Assembly (NCBI RefSeq): GCF_000425305.1
Contig: NZ_AUDE01000006.1
Span: 186,001-250,000, forward strand
Direction of reading: 5' to 3'
From: Psychroserpens burtonensis DSM 12212
Lineage (GTDB): Bacteria; Bacteroidota; Bacteroidia; Flavobacteriales; Flavobacteriaceae
Length of the DNA: 64,000 bases
In this document: piece after piece, positions 42,145-51,601 of the stretch
Layout of the letters: every line of letters begins with the position of its first letter
How positions within the stretch are numbered: position 1 is the first letter of the stretch
The notes under the pieces: generated by a model
Told to the model about the DNA's origin: nothing
The model's input: only the letters and a program-made list of their open reading frames with translations
The model's database searches: none
Made by a program: the position numbers and the translations under genes

Positions 42145-43203
42145 TTGACTATTGTACATATAACAGGTAGTTTAGGTGGCGGTGGTGCCGAACAAATGGT
42201 GCTTCAGTTAGCAACGAATTCTAAAGATGCAGATATACCTACTATTGTAATTGCTGTTACAGATAACAATACTTTAGAACCTAAGTTTGCTAGCAACACT
42301 ATTGAATATCATTTCCTTAATGTTACCTCTTATAGGAACCCTAGCTTTAAACAAGGTTTACAAAAACTCCATAATATTATAAAAGAATCTGATGATGTCG
42401 TATTTCATTGCCATGCCTATCACAGTGTCTTACTTGGTATGGTTTATAGTCGTTTTTACAAACAGACTCCTATCATATTTACACTACATTCTAGCACAGT
42501 GGAAAGCACCATCAGAAGACTCACCTTATTTGCAACTAAACCTTTCAGAAAAAAGGATATTATTTTTACGAGTAATGCGAAAAAATGGTATTTAAAAAAT
42601 AGTGCTATCATACCAAATGGTGTCGATTTTGCTGGATTATACATTGATGACTCAAGAACAATTGATCCAGATAAATCATTTTCGTTTTTGTACCTCGGAA
42701 GATTAAGTGACGAGAAAAATCCATTATTTATGATTACTGCTGCTAAAGGATTAATACAAACCGGTATAACAAAATTTGTATTTGATGTTGTTGGCGATGG
42801 AAATCTAAAAAATCAACTTTTGAATGCTATTAAAACTGAAGGTCTCGATAAGCATTTTAATATTCTAGGGTTTCAAAATGATATAAAATCTTTTTTGAAA
42901 ACAGCAAATTGTTTGATATTACCTTCAAAATGGGAAGGAATGCCCGTGGCGATTATAGAAGCTTCAGCGGCCAAACTACCTATAATATCTACACCTGTAG
43001 GGAGTATACCGAATTTTTTGAATAACACTAATGCGGCTTTATCGTCTTTAGATACATTTCAAGAAGCAATGGTTTCTTGCATTCAAAATTATGAAGAAGC
43101 ACTAAGGAAATCCGACATTCTATATAATGAGCTAAAAACTAAATACGACATTAAAACTGTGTTCAAAACGCACTTAGAATTATATCAATGGGTCTCTAAA
43201 TAA
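42145..43203 (+). CDS. Glycosyltransferase family 4 (GT-B)
   Basis: The 352-residue retaining GT-B enzyme starts with HITGSLGGGGAEQMVLQLA. Its C-terminal domain has FLYLGRLSDEKNP (about 184-196) and the EX7E region EGMPVAIIEASAAKLPIISTPVGSIP (about 265-290). It starts with TTG, 2 bp after the previous stop; no ATG is available before the GGGGAEQ loop, so TTG is preferred. The acceptor is unknown. A 116-bp gap with a promoter-like element separates it from asnB. Confidence 0.87.
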   Translation: MTIVHITGSLGGGGAEQMVLQLATNSKDADIPTIVIAVTDNNTLEPKFASNTIEYHFLNVTSYRNPSFKQGLQKLHNIIKESDDVVFHCHAYHSVLLGMVYSRFYKQTPIIFTLHSSTVESTIRRLTLFATKPFRKKDIIFTSNAKKWYLKNSAIIPNGVDFAGLYIDDSRTIDPDKSFSFLYLGRLSDEKNPLFMITAAKGLIQTGITKFVFDVVGDGNLKNQLLNAIKTEGLDKHFNILGFQNDIKSFLKTANCLILPSKWEGMPVAIIEASAAKLPIISTPVGSIPNFLNNTNAALSSLDTFQEAMVSCIQNYEEALRKSDILYNELKTKYDIKTVFKTHLELYQWVSK

Positions 43204-43248
43204 TCAACGCATCTCATTTCGTAGGTTAAAACAACTTTTAATAGTCTT

Positions 43249-43282
43249 TTTGTACCATAAGTAGATTTAATCTCTATTTTTG
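43249..43282 (+). promoter_or_regulatory. Candidate internal promoter upstream of asnB
   Basis: TTTG at 43249-43252 is followed after 22 nt by TATTTTTG at 43275-43282, close to the Bacteroidota consensus (TTTG-N19-21-TAnnTTTG). It lies 37 bp before asnB and could drive the second half of the locus. Confidence 0.55.
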
Positions 43283-43319
43283 TCTTGTACTTAAAACAGC
43301 TAAATTCATATTCTAGTTT

Positions 43320-45170
43320 ATGTGTGGCATATACGGATCAACCTTAACATATAACGAGTCTCAAGTCAAAGACAAACTAAAGCGAACTGCCTTTAGAGGT
43401 CCAGACAAAATGGGTTGGCAATTCTATAAACAAAACAACCATCAAATTATATTTGGACATAATAGATTATCTATTATTGATTTGGACCTAAGATCGGACC
43501 AACCATTCACATATCATGAGTATATTCATGTTGTTTTTAATGGTGAAATCTATAATTTCAAATCTATCAAGGACACACTTGAAAAAAAAGGATATCAATT
43601 TAGAACTACAAGTGATACTGAAGTATTATGCGCTGCCTATTTAGAGTATGCTCAAGATTGTGTTGAACATCTTAATGGGATGTTTGCTTTTGTGATTTAT
43701 GACGAAAAGAAGCAACTCTTTTTTGGCGCTCGAGATCGATTAGGTCAAAAGCCATTCTACTACTACCATGACGGTAAAGACTTTGAGTTTGCTAGTCAGA
43801 TCTCATCCATTCAATTACATCACGATAATCTTACGGTTTCTGAGCGTTCTATTTCCTATTATCTAGCTTGGGGACACATTCCAGATCCGTTATCCATATT
43901 TAATGAAGTTAAAAAATTAAAAGCCGGACATACATTTACTTTTGATCTCAATACATGCGAATTTCAGTCTCAACCCTATTGGGATATTGATTATAAAAAT
44001 GAAAAACCATTTAAAGGATCTTATGAAGATGCGAAACAAGAGCTTAATGAGATTCTAAAAGACGCAGTATCTACACGATTATTTGCGGATGTTCCTGTTG
44101 GTGTTTTTCTTTCAGGAGGCATAGATTCATCATTGATTGCAGCAACTGCAACACAAACATCAACATCTAAGATTAAGACATTTTCAGTTAAATTCAATGA
44201 AAAAGGATTTGATGAGAGTCAGTATGCACAAAAAGTAGCAAATCATCTAGGTACAGATCATCACATTATCGAATGTAACAATGATGAAGGTATTGATCTC
44301 ATAGAGAACTTTTGCCATTATTATGATGAACCGTTTTCAGATTCATCAGCTATTCCATCAATGCTCCTCTCAAAATACACTAAAAAACATGTTACGGTTG
44401 CCTTATCTGGTGATGCTGGAGATGAAAGCTTTTTAGGATACCATAGATACAATTGGACTCTAAAGAAAAGTGGTATTTACAAATTGCCAAAATCAGTTAG
44501 AAAACTATCAGCAACAGCATTGAGTAAAATGCCTAATTATAAATTAAAAGTTATCTCAAAAGCACTTCGCTATTCCGATGAAAATGATTTTTACTTAAGT
44601 ATCATGACCGGTGTTGACCTATCTTACATAAGAACATCTTACGATTATCATGATATAGATGAGCTTAAGTACTTAAGGCATAACCATAAAAATGTCGTAG
44701 AACGAATTAGTGATTTTGACACAAAGACATATCTCAATTGGGATATCAATACTAAGGTAGATAGAGCTACAATGGCATTTTCGCTAGAAGCACGCTCTCC
44801 CTTTCTGGACCATCGTGTAGTCGATTTTGCAAACGCACTTCCTACCGAATTTAAAATGCAAGACAACAACCAAAAACGCATTTTAAAAGACATCCTTTAT
44901 CAATCGGTGCCTAAACAATTTTTCGATAGACCGAAAGCTGGATTCACGATGCCATTTGAGCGTTGGTTTAGAGCTGACTTAAAAGAATATGTATTAAGCG
45001 AACTTAATGATGAGGCATTAAAATCCATACCTTGTATTGATATTAAAAAAGTACAATTCATGATTGAACAACATATGGATGGAAGCTGGAATAGATATCC
45101 TCTTATATGGAAATTATTAGTTCTTAAACAATGGCTCAACACTAATGGAAAAGGCCTTTCTGTCGTCTAA
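43320..45170 (+). CDS. asnB: Asparagine synthase (glutamine-hydrolysing) family
   Basis: The 616-residue enzyme has an N-terminal class II glutaminase with nucleophile Cys2 (MCGIYGS). A C-terminal synthetase domain carries the ATP PP-loop SGGIDSS at 265-271. In primary metabolism it makes asparagine. Inside glycan clusters, homologues amidate uronic acids, so a sugar-amidating role is plausible here. It is preceded by its own promoter-like element and followed 5 bp later by a GT4 gene. Sequence alone does not separate the two roles. Confidence 0.88.
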   Translation: MCGIYGSTLTYNESQVKDKLKRTAFRGPDKMGWQFYKQNNHQIIFGHNRLSIIDLDLRSDQPFTYHEYIHVVFNGEIYNFKSIKDTLEKKGYQFRTTSDTEVLCAAYLEYAQDCVEHLNGMFAFVIYDEKKQLFFGARDRLGQKPFYYYHDGKDFEFASQISSIQLHHDNLTVSERSISYYLAWGHIPDPLSIFNEVKKLKAGHTFTFDLNTCEFQSQPYWDIDYKNEKPFKGSYEDAKQELNEILKDAVSTRLFADVPVGVFLSGGIDSSLIAATATQTSTSKIKTFSVKFNEKGFDESQYAQKVANHLGTDHHIIECNNDEGIDLIENFCHYYDEPFSDSSAIPSMLLSKYTKKHVTVALSGDAGDESFLGYHRYNWTLKKSGIYKLPKSVRKLSATALSKMPNYKLKVISKALRYSDENDFYLSIMTGVDLSYIRTSYDYHDIDELKYLRHNHKNVVERISDFDTKTYLNWDINTKVDRATMAFSLEARSPFLDHRVVDFANALPTEFKMQDNNQKRILKDILYQSVPKQFFDRPKAGFTMPFERWFRADLKEYVLSELNDEALKSIPCIDIKKVQFMIEQHMDGSWNRYPLIWKLLVLKQWLNTNGKGLSVV

Positions 45171-45175
45171 ATTGT

Positions 45176-46252
45176 ATGGCTAACAAAATTAAAATATTAT
45201 TTATTTTACCATCACTCAGACCCGGAGGAGCCGAACGTGTTGTGTCTTTTATTGCTCAGCATTTAGACAAAACAAAATTTGAACCCAAACTTCTTATTGT
45301 TGGATATGAGAAGAAGGCTGTATATTCAATTGAAAATATTGAAACCGTCTTTTTAAATAAAAGTCGTGTTCTTTTTGGAATAATTGGAATTTTCAATAAC
45401 ATAAAAACGTTCAAACCAGATATTGTGATGACTTCAATAGCTCACCTCACTATGGTTACTGTCCTGCAGTCTTATTTTTTCAGAAGAACAAAATTTGTTT
45501 CTAGAGAAGCTAATATTAAAAAAATAAGTCGACAATACCACAATGAAATGCCTTCCGTTATAGGCAAAATATTAAGCAACCGAAGTTATAAATTATTAGA
45601 TTTAATTATTTGTCAGTCAAAGGATATGGCTAATGAGTTGATAGAGTTACATCCGATAGTTGCGCACAAAATAACAATAATAAATAATCCAATAACTAAG
45701 GTGTATGCTTCGGAAATCACTACAGCTACACCAACTAAGACAAACTACATTACTGTTGGCCGATTGCATGAAGAAAAAGGGCATTGCAGAATTCTTGAAG
45801 CCCTTAGTCTATTAGATTATGATTTTAATTATACGATTATCGGAAAAGGAACTTATAAAGACACCATTGTAGAAAAAGCCAAAGAACTAGATCTCATGGA
45901 TAAGATTATATGGGTAGACTTTACCGATGTAGTACAGAAACACTTAATTGAAAGCTCCGTATTTATTCAAGGATCGTTTGCTGAAGGGTTTCCAAATGCC
46001 TTACTAGAAAGCTGTACCGTAGGAACACCTGTAATTGCCTACAAATGCTTAGGTGGAACTTCAGAAATTATAGCTACTGGCATTAACGGGTTTTTAGTAG
46101 ATTCTGAAATTGAACTCAAAGAAAAATTGGTTAACTTGAAATTACATCCAATGGATAGACGTCAAATCATTACATCTGTGATGAAAAAATTCAGTCCAGA
46201 ACAAATTATAGAACACTATGAAAAAACGTTCACTAATCTCGTTAGAAACTGA
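45176..46252 (+). CDS. Glycosyltransferase family 4 (GT-B)
   Basis: The 358-residue GT-B protein has FILPSLRPGGAERVVSFIAQHL at the N-terminus, YITVGRLHEEKGHCRILEAL (about 190-209) and the EX7E region EGFPNALLESCTVGTPVIAY (about 265-285). Retaining transferase, donor unknown. Its last base is shared with the first base of the next GT4 gene, so translation is coupled. Confidence 0.88.
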   Translation: MANKIKILFILPSLRPGGAERVVSFIAQHLDKTKFEPKLLIVGYEKKAVYSIENIETVFLNKSRVLFGIIGIFNNIKTFKPDIVMTSIAHLTMVTVLQSYFFRRTKFVSREANIKKISRQYHNEMPSVIGKILSNRSYKLLDLIICQSKDMANELIELHPIVAHKITIINNPITKVYASEITTATPTKTNYITVGRLHEEKGHCRILEALSLLDYDFNYTIIGKGTYKDTIVEKAKELDLMDKIIWVDFTDVVQKHLIESSVFIQGSFAEGFPNALLESCTVGTPVIAYKCLGGTSEIIATGINGFLVDSEIELKEKLVNLKLHPMDRRQIITSVMKKFSPEQIIEHYEKTFTNLVRN

Positions 46253-47361
46253 TGCAAAAAAAACAAACCATAGATTGGCTTTTTGTGCTTCCTGATGATT
46301 TAATTGGTGGTGGAGCACAGCAAGTCTTGTTCACAATTATCAATGCCTTTATTGCAGAAGGAAAGAACTGCACTATTGTGTTTTTAATTAAAAAACATCA
46401 TTATGGCTGGGAGGTTTTAGAGAACGAATGCAACATTGTATATCTAAACAACACTTCAGTTTATAAAGGGTTCTTTAGTGCTGCTAAACACATTAGAACA
46501 TTAAAGAAAACACACCACATCAAACATGCTATTAGTTCTCAAGCTTTAATTAATGGTTTACTTGGGTTCCTTAAATACGTCAAAATTTTAAAAAACACAA
46601 AACTTGTACTAAGAGAATCAACATCAATATTTTTAAGATTTAAAGGATTCAAACTTCTACTCTATAAGACTGCATATGTAATAGGATATAAACAGGCAGA
46701 CCTTATTGTTTGTCAAACTAGTCTAATGAAAGAACAACTTTTGAAGGCTTTACCTTGGCTAAATAAAAAAAATAAAGCAGTTATCATTCCCAATCCTGTA
46801 AACCTTGATGAAATCGATACTAAATCAAAGGAAGTAATAGATTTTGAAATTGAAAACTTTCTAGTTGCTGCTGGTAGATTTATTCCTGAAAAAGGCTTTG
46901 ATTTGCTTATCGCAGCTTTTAATCAACTTGAAAACAAAAACTTGAAACTAGTCATTCTAGGAGTCGGCACAGATGATGAACACCAAAAACTCATAGATCA
47001 GATAGCATCTCTTAATTTACAAAAGCGTGTTATCCTATATGGGTATGTGAAGAATGTATATCCTATTTTCAAAAAGGCAAAACTTTGTGTTGTATCTTCA
47101 AGAATTGAAGGCTTCCCTAATGTTCTGTTGCAAATGATGTCACAAAATAGTAATGTCGTGAGTACAATTTGTGCTGGTGAGATTTCAAATATAAAAGGGG
47201 TTATTACCTGTGAAACTCACGATGAGATCGCTTTGAAAGATGCTATCCATAAAGGGCTAGAAAACACTAATGATAATAGAACTCTATATTTTAATGATTA
47301 CATAAAATCAAGATCTATTGATAATTTTGTAACGACTATGCTAAACCAAATTAACGATTAG
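46252..47361 (+). CDS. Glycosyltransferase family 4 (GT-B)
   Basis: The 369-residue protein has LPDDLIGGGAQQVLFTIINAF at the N-terminus, LVAAGRFIPEKGFDLLIAAFNQL (about 204-226) and EGFPNVLLQMMSQNSNVVST (about 285-304) as the acceptor/donor-site region. It is closely related in layout to the preceding GT4 gene. The canonical second Glu of EX7E is replaced here (LLQMM rather than LLExx), so the donor site differs slightly. It ends 1 bp before the next gene. Confidence 0.86.
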   Translation: MQKKQTIDWLFVLPDDLIGGGAQQVLFTIINAFIAEGKNCTIVFLIKKHHYGWEVLENECNIVYLNNTSVYKGFFSAAKHIRTLKKTHHIKHAISSQALINGLLGFLKYVKILKNTKLVLRESTSIFLRFKGFKLLLYKTAYVIGYKQADLIVCQTSLMKEQLLKALPWLNKKNKAVIIPNPVNLDEIDTKSKEVIDFEIENFLVAAGRFIPEKGFDLLIAAFNQLENKNLKLVILGVGTDDEHQKLIDQIASLNLQKRVILYGYVKNVYPIFKKAKLCVVSSRIEGFPNVLLQMMSQNSNVVSTICAGEISNIKGVITCETHDEIALKDAIHKGLENTNDNRTLYFNDYIKSRSIDNFVTTMLNQIND

Positions 47362-47362
47362 A

Positions 47363-48508
47363 ATGCAAAAACTCATTCGCATAACGACAGTCCCCTCTTC
47401 TTTAAGAACACTCTTAAAAGGGCAGTCGCGCTTTATGAGTAATCATTTTGAGGTCATTGGTGTTTCTGGAGATGGAGGTGCTTTGGCAGAAGTAAGACAA
47501 AATGAAGGCATTAAGACACATGTGGTAGAAATGACTAGAACCATTACACCTTTCAAGGATTTGAAAGCGACTTACGAACTCTATAAAATTTTTAAAGCCG
47601 AAAAACCATTCATTGTTCACACGCACACACCAAAAGCAGGAACTTTAGGAATGTTGGCAGCAAAATTAGCTCGTGTTCCTCATCGCTTGCACACCATCGC
47701 AGGTTTACCTTTACTGGAAACTGCCGGGAATAAACGAACACTACTTGATGCTGTTGAAAAATTCACCTATGCTTGTGCTACTAAAATATTACCTAACTCG
47801 TTTGGATTAAAAAAAATCATCATTGATAATAAATATACTAAACCTAAAAAACTATTAGTCATAGGTAATGGTAGCTCAAATGGAATTGATACGATGCATT
47901 ATGACACTCGTTTAATTTCCGAAGAAAAAAAAGAAGCACTAAAACAAGAACTTGGTATTACCAAAAAGGATCTTGTTTATATATTTATTGGTAGAGTTGT
48001 AAAAGACAAAGGTATTAATGAATTGGTGAATGCTTTTAATACCTTATCAAAAAGGGAAATCAATTGCAAATTGATTTTAGTTGGTCCTAGTGAAAATCAT
48101 TTGGACCCTTTGTTACCAGAAACCGAAACGTTAATCAAAGAGAATAGGCGAATTTTAGCGGTTGGAATGCAAAAAGATATTAGACCTTATGTTGCCATTT
48201 CTCATGTATTGACATTCCCTAGTTATAGAGAAGGTTTCCCTAACGTAGTATTACAATGTAGCTGTATGAATTTACCTTGTATTGTATCCAATATTAACGG
48301 TTGTAATGAGGTTATTGAAAATGAAGTTAACGGACTTATAATTACCGTAAAAGATGAAATATCTCTAGAAAATGCGATGCAGTTTATGATTGATTTCCCT
48401 GAAAAAAGAGAAGCTATGATACGACATGCAAGATGTAAAATCACAAAACGTTACGAGCAAACATATGTTTGGAACGAACTTTTAAACTATTATAAGAGTT
48501 TAAATTAA
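47363..48508 (+). CDS. Glycosyltransferase family 4 (GT-B)
   Basis: The 381-residue protein shows HTHTPKAGTLGMLAAKLARVPHRLHTIAGLP (about 89-119), typical of the EPS-type GT4 enzymes that follow the priming transferase. IFIGRVVKDKGINELVNAF (about 208-226) and REGFPNVVLQCSCMNLPCIVSNINGCNEVI (about 288-318) form the C-terminal donor domain. It sits directly before the priming sugar transferase, with its stop overlapping that start, so it may add the second sugar. Confidence 0.88.
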   Translation: MQKLIRITTVPSSLRTLLKGQSRFMSNHFEVIGVSGDGGALAEVRQNEGIKTHVVEMTRTITPFKDLKATYELYKIFKAEKPFIVHTHTPKAGTLGMLAAKLARVPHRLHTIAGLPLLETAGNKRTLLDAVEKFTYACATKILPNSFGLKKIIIDNKYTKPKKLLVIGNGSSNGIDTMHYDTRLISEEKKEALKQELGITKKDLVYIFIGRVVKDKGINELVNAFNTLSKREINCKLILVGPSENHLDPLLPETETLIKENRRILAVGMQKDIRPYVAISHVLTFPSYREGFPNVVLQCSCMNLPCIVSNINGCNEVIENEVNGLIITVKDEISLENAMQFMIDFPEKREAMIRHARCKITKRYEQTYVWNELLNYYKSLN

Positions 48509-49146
48509 TGGTTATTTATATAAATATTACAAAAGCTTTTTTTGACATCCTTGCTGCTTGCATTGGGTTTCTTGTGTTATTACCAATTTTTGCCGTCACG
48601 TGGACAATTTTGATGTTTAAAAATAATGGAAAAGCATTTTTCTTTCAAGAACGTCCAGGGAAAAACGAGCGCATCTTTAAAATTATCAAGTTTAAAACAA
48701 TGACCGATAAAACAGATGCTCACGGAGAATTGTTACCACCTTCAGAACGCTTAACAAAAACAGGAATCTTTGTTAGAAAATATTCTTTGGATGAAATTCC
48801 GCAATTACTTAATGTAATTAAAGGTGATATGAGCTTAATTGGCCCTAGACCATTACTTATAAGGTATTTACCAAGATATAATTCAGTTCAAAAGCAACGA
48901 CACAATATTAAACCAGGTATTACAGGATGGGCTCAAGTTAATGGTAGAAATGCAATTAGTTGGGAACAAAAATTTGAATATGATGTTTGGTATGTCAAAA
49001 ACATGTCGCTTATTTTAGATATAAAAATTTTATTCTTGACCATTTATAAAGTCTTTAAAAAAGACGGAATCTACAGTGTAGAAAATGATATTGTTCCAGA
49101 TTTTACGGGAACAGAAACGAACCAAAACTCAACTCATGGCAATTAA
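48508..49146 (+). CDS. Undecaprenyl-phosphate sugar-1-phosphate transferase (PglC-like)
   Basis: The 212-residue bacterial sugar transferase has one N-terminal membrane re-entrant helix (about 8-32). The catalytic core shows RPGKNERIFKIIKFKTM, SLDEIPQLLNVIKGDMSLIGPRPL and KPGITGWAQVNGRN. It transfers a sugar phosphate, probably a UDP-diNAcBac-like or other amino sugar given the local dehydratase and aminotransferase, onto undecaprenyl phosphate, starting the repeat unit. The small size places it in the PglC rather than the WcaJ class. It overlaps the next gene by 8 bp. Confidence 0.92.
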   Translation: MVIYINITKAFFDILAACIGFLVLLPIFAVTWTILMFKNNGKAFFFQERPGKNERIFKIIKFKTMTDKTDAHGELLPPSERLTKTGIFVRKYSLDEIPQLLNVIKGDMSLIGPRPLLIRYLPRYNSVQKQRHNIKPGITGWAQVNGRNAISWEQKFEYDVWYVKNMSLILDIKILFLTIYKVFKKDGIYSVENDIVPDFTGTETNQNSTHGN

Positions 49147-50158
49147 TATATTATTCACTTGTGCAGGACGTCGCAACTATTTAATTAATTATTTCAAGGA
49201 CGCTATTAAAGGTCAAGGCCTTATTATTGCTGCAGACATGAACCTCACTGCTCCTGCTATGATTGATGCAGATCGCGCCATATTGGTACCAAGTATTTAC
49301 GATGACAATTATATTGAAGCACTAAAAAAGGTGATTATTGAACATGATATAACTGCTTTAGTGTCCTTAAATGATCTAGAACTTCCTATTTTATCCAAGC
49401 ATAAAGAGGAATTAGAAACTACTGGAGCAAAAATAATTGTATCTAGTGAACAAGTTATAGATATTACTTTTGATAAAGTTAAAACATTTAATTTTTTTAA
49501 AGGTATTGGCTTAAACACGCCCAAAACGTATACAACATTAGAACATGCTTTTACTGCTATTAATCTCGGAAACTTGAATTATCCACTAGTCGTTAAACCG
49601 CGTTGGGGAAGTGCTTCCATTGGTATTGATTTTCCAGAGTCTACTGAAGAGTTGAAACTAGCATTTAGACTTCAGCATATAAAACTGAAGAAGTCTATCC
49701 TGAATGCAGCCAGTCAACAGGATATTGATAATGCCATACTTATTCAAGAGAAGTTAGACGGTAGAGAGTTTGGAATGGATATCGTGAATGATTTTGATGG
49801 TAATTACTTCGGGACATTTGTTAGAGAAAAACTCAATATGAGATCAGGAGAAACAGATAAAGCCATTTCTATAATTGATAAACGCTTTGACACTATTGGA
49901 AAAAAAATCGCTGAACACATCAAACATATTGGCAGCATGGATTGTGATGTATTTATTGCTGATAATAAACTTTATGTTTTAGAACTAAACCCAAGATTTG
50001 GAGGAGGTTACCCCTTTTCACATGAAGCAGGAATTAACACAGTAGCGATCTACATTGAGTGGTTAAAAGGGAATACAAATGTTGACCAATTCAACAACTA
50101 TATTGCTGGAAAACAGTTTTCTAAATGTGATAAAATGGTACAAATACCTTCTAAATAA
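49139..50158 (+). CDS. ATP-grasp ligase of the glycan locus
   Basis: The start at 49139 (MAINILFTCAGRRNYLINYF) is preferred over an in-frame upstream Met because the Rossmann-like N-terminal strand begins there. The 339-residue protein has PLVVKPRWGSASIGI (ATP-grasp lysine), LIQEKLDGREFGMDIV and LELNPRFGGGYPFSHEAG (metal-binding). That is the carbamoyl-phosphate-synthase/D-ala-ligase type. It should join a carboxylate to an amine or similar nucleophile using ATP. In this context it may attach an amino acid or carboxyl group to a sugar. Substrate unknown. Confidence 0.83.
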   Translation, partial: AINILFTCAGRRNYLINYFKDAIKGQGLIIAADMNLTAPAMIDADRAILVPSIYDDNYIEALKKVIIEHDITALVSLNDLELPILSKHKEELETTGAKIIVSSEQVIDITFDKVKTFNFFKGIGLNTPKTYTTLEHAFTAINLGNLNYPLVVKPRWGSASIGIDFPESTEELKLAFRLQHIKLKKSILNAASQQDIDNAILIQEKLDGREFGMDIVNDFDGNYFGTFVREKLNMRSGETDKAISIIDKRFDTIGKKIAEHIKHIGSMDCDVFIADNKLYVLELNPRFGGGYPFSHEAGINTVAIYIEWLKGNTNVDQFNNYIAGKQFSKCDKMVQIPSK

Positions 50159-50233
50159 ATAAGAGAATTATTGCTTAATGTTTATATTCATCTAATTTTG
50201 TTACCAATTAAAACAGTAACGACATATTTGATA

Positions 50234-51478
50234 ATGCAAAATAACCCATTTACTTCTAAAATATTTGAGACTGCTTGGCTTAGACACTTTAATGATTCTA
50301 AACCATCTCATCGTTTTAATTTCATTAAAAATATTTCGTTTATAAAAAAATCGTTTATTCCTCTATATATCAATGTAGGTAAGAATCTTACTAAAGGAGT
50401 TTCTTACAATTTCGTTGAAGGACAATCTGATTATAAAGGCAAAGTTTTTTTACTGTATGATATTCCAGATTATTTTGAAGTTAGTGAGAATACTGATGTT
50501 GTAAGTGAAGGTTTAGTTTTAGAGAAAATTTTCCAATATAATGGATATATGATGGACTTATCTAATTTTGATAGTCCAGAATCTTATATTAAAGAACAAT
50601 TCAAAAAAAATAACAAGCGATACATTAGATGGTCCCACATAAAACGACTAGAAGAGTGTTTTGATATTTCTTATGAGTTTATCTATGGTGAAGTATCTGA
50701 TGATCAATATGAATTCATTTTCGAGCATTTCTATAAATTATTAAATGCAAGGTTTGAAGGTAAACACACAGATTACCATCATTTGAGAAATAAAAAATGG
50801 CAATTTTATAAAGATGTAATTTTGCCTCTTATAAAAACTAAACAAGCATCATTTTTAGTTATTTATAATGACGGAATCCCAATAGGAATTAATTTAAACT
50901 ATCATTCTGAGAATACATTATTTAAAGCTATAACAGTATTTGATGCAAATTATTACAAATTTAGCATTGGCAAATTATCTGTTTTAAAACTTATTGATTG
51001 GTGTTTTGAGCATAACTATAGGTTTTCAGACTTTTCAAAAGGGTATTTTGACTACAAAGAAATTTGGAGTAATACCAAATATGATTTTAACTATCATTTA
51101 TTATATGATAAAAAATCTGTAAAAGCTATTTTGACGGCAAAGACTATCAAATCTATTTTTGATTTAAAATCTTTTTTAAGAAAAAAGAATGTGAATCATT
51201 CATACAGAAAGTTGCTATATAAAATTAAAGGTCAAAAACTAAAAAGAGAGAATCACTTCAATTTCGAAACCATCCCGCTCTCTGAGATCATAATTCCAGA
51301 TGGCTTTAAATTAGTAGATTTAAAGAATGATAACTATGATTATATTTTAAATCATGTTTATAGCTTCTTGTTTACTAATCCAGAAAGCTTTAATAACATC
51401 CAAGTATACGAAGGATTGAATACTCAAAAATTTATTATTCGCGGAACGAACAAAGCAATAGAAATTAATTTCAAATAA
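50234..51478 (+). CDS. CelD/BcsL-like GNAT-family acyltransferase
   Basis: ATG at 50234 (MQNNPFTSKIFETAWLRHFN) is preferred over an upstream alternative start. The 414-residue protein has the FemAB/CelD-type GNAT core at about 120-290. YNDGIPIGINLNYHSENTLFKAITVFDANYYKFSIGK and the FSKGYFDYKEIWSNTKYDF stretch are typical of Acetyltransf_6 proteins. Such proteins move acyl or aminoacyl groups onto cell-surface polymers or their precursors. The C-terminal 120 residues are unassigned. It follows the ATP-grasp gene and may act on the same building block. Confidence 0.75.
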   Translation: MQNNPFTSKIFETAWLRHFNDSKPSHRFNFIKNISFIKKSFIPLYINVGKNLTKGVSYNFVEGQSDYKGKVFLLYDIPDYFEVSENTDVVSEGLVLEKIFQYNGYMMDLSNFDSPESYIKEQFKKNNKRYIRWSHIKRLEECFDISYEFIYGEVSDDQYEFIFEHFYKLLNARFEGKHTDYHHLRNKKWQFYKDVILPLIKTKQASFLVIYNDGIPIGINLNYHSENTLFKAITVFDANYYKFSIGKLSVLKLIDWCFEHNYRFSDFSKGYFDYKEIWSNTKYDFNYHLLYDKKSVKAILTAKTIKSIFDLKSFLRKKNVNHSYRKLLYKIKGQKLKRENHFNFETIPLSEIIIPDGFKLVDLKNDNYDYILNHVYSFLFTNPESFNNIQVYEGLNTQKFIIRGTNKAIEINFK

Positions 51479-51601
51479 TATATTACGCTAAAAACATTGC
51501 TTATTGGAGCACTTTAACTAAAAAAATCACCCAATTATCTAAATTAAAATATAATCTAGTTTTATTTAAAATTTTATAATTTATTTTACCAAAAATTAGT
51601 C

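Noticed and set aside
51479-51601. Possible regulatory element before the cupin gene
   Set aside because: AT-rich with no hairpin, promoter consensus or ORF that could be supported.
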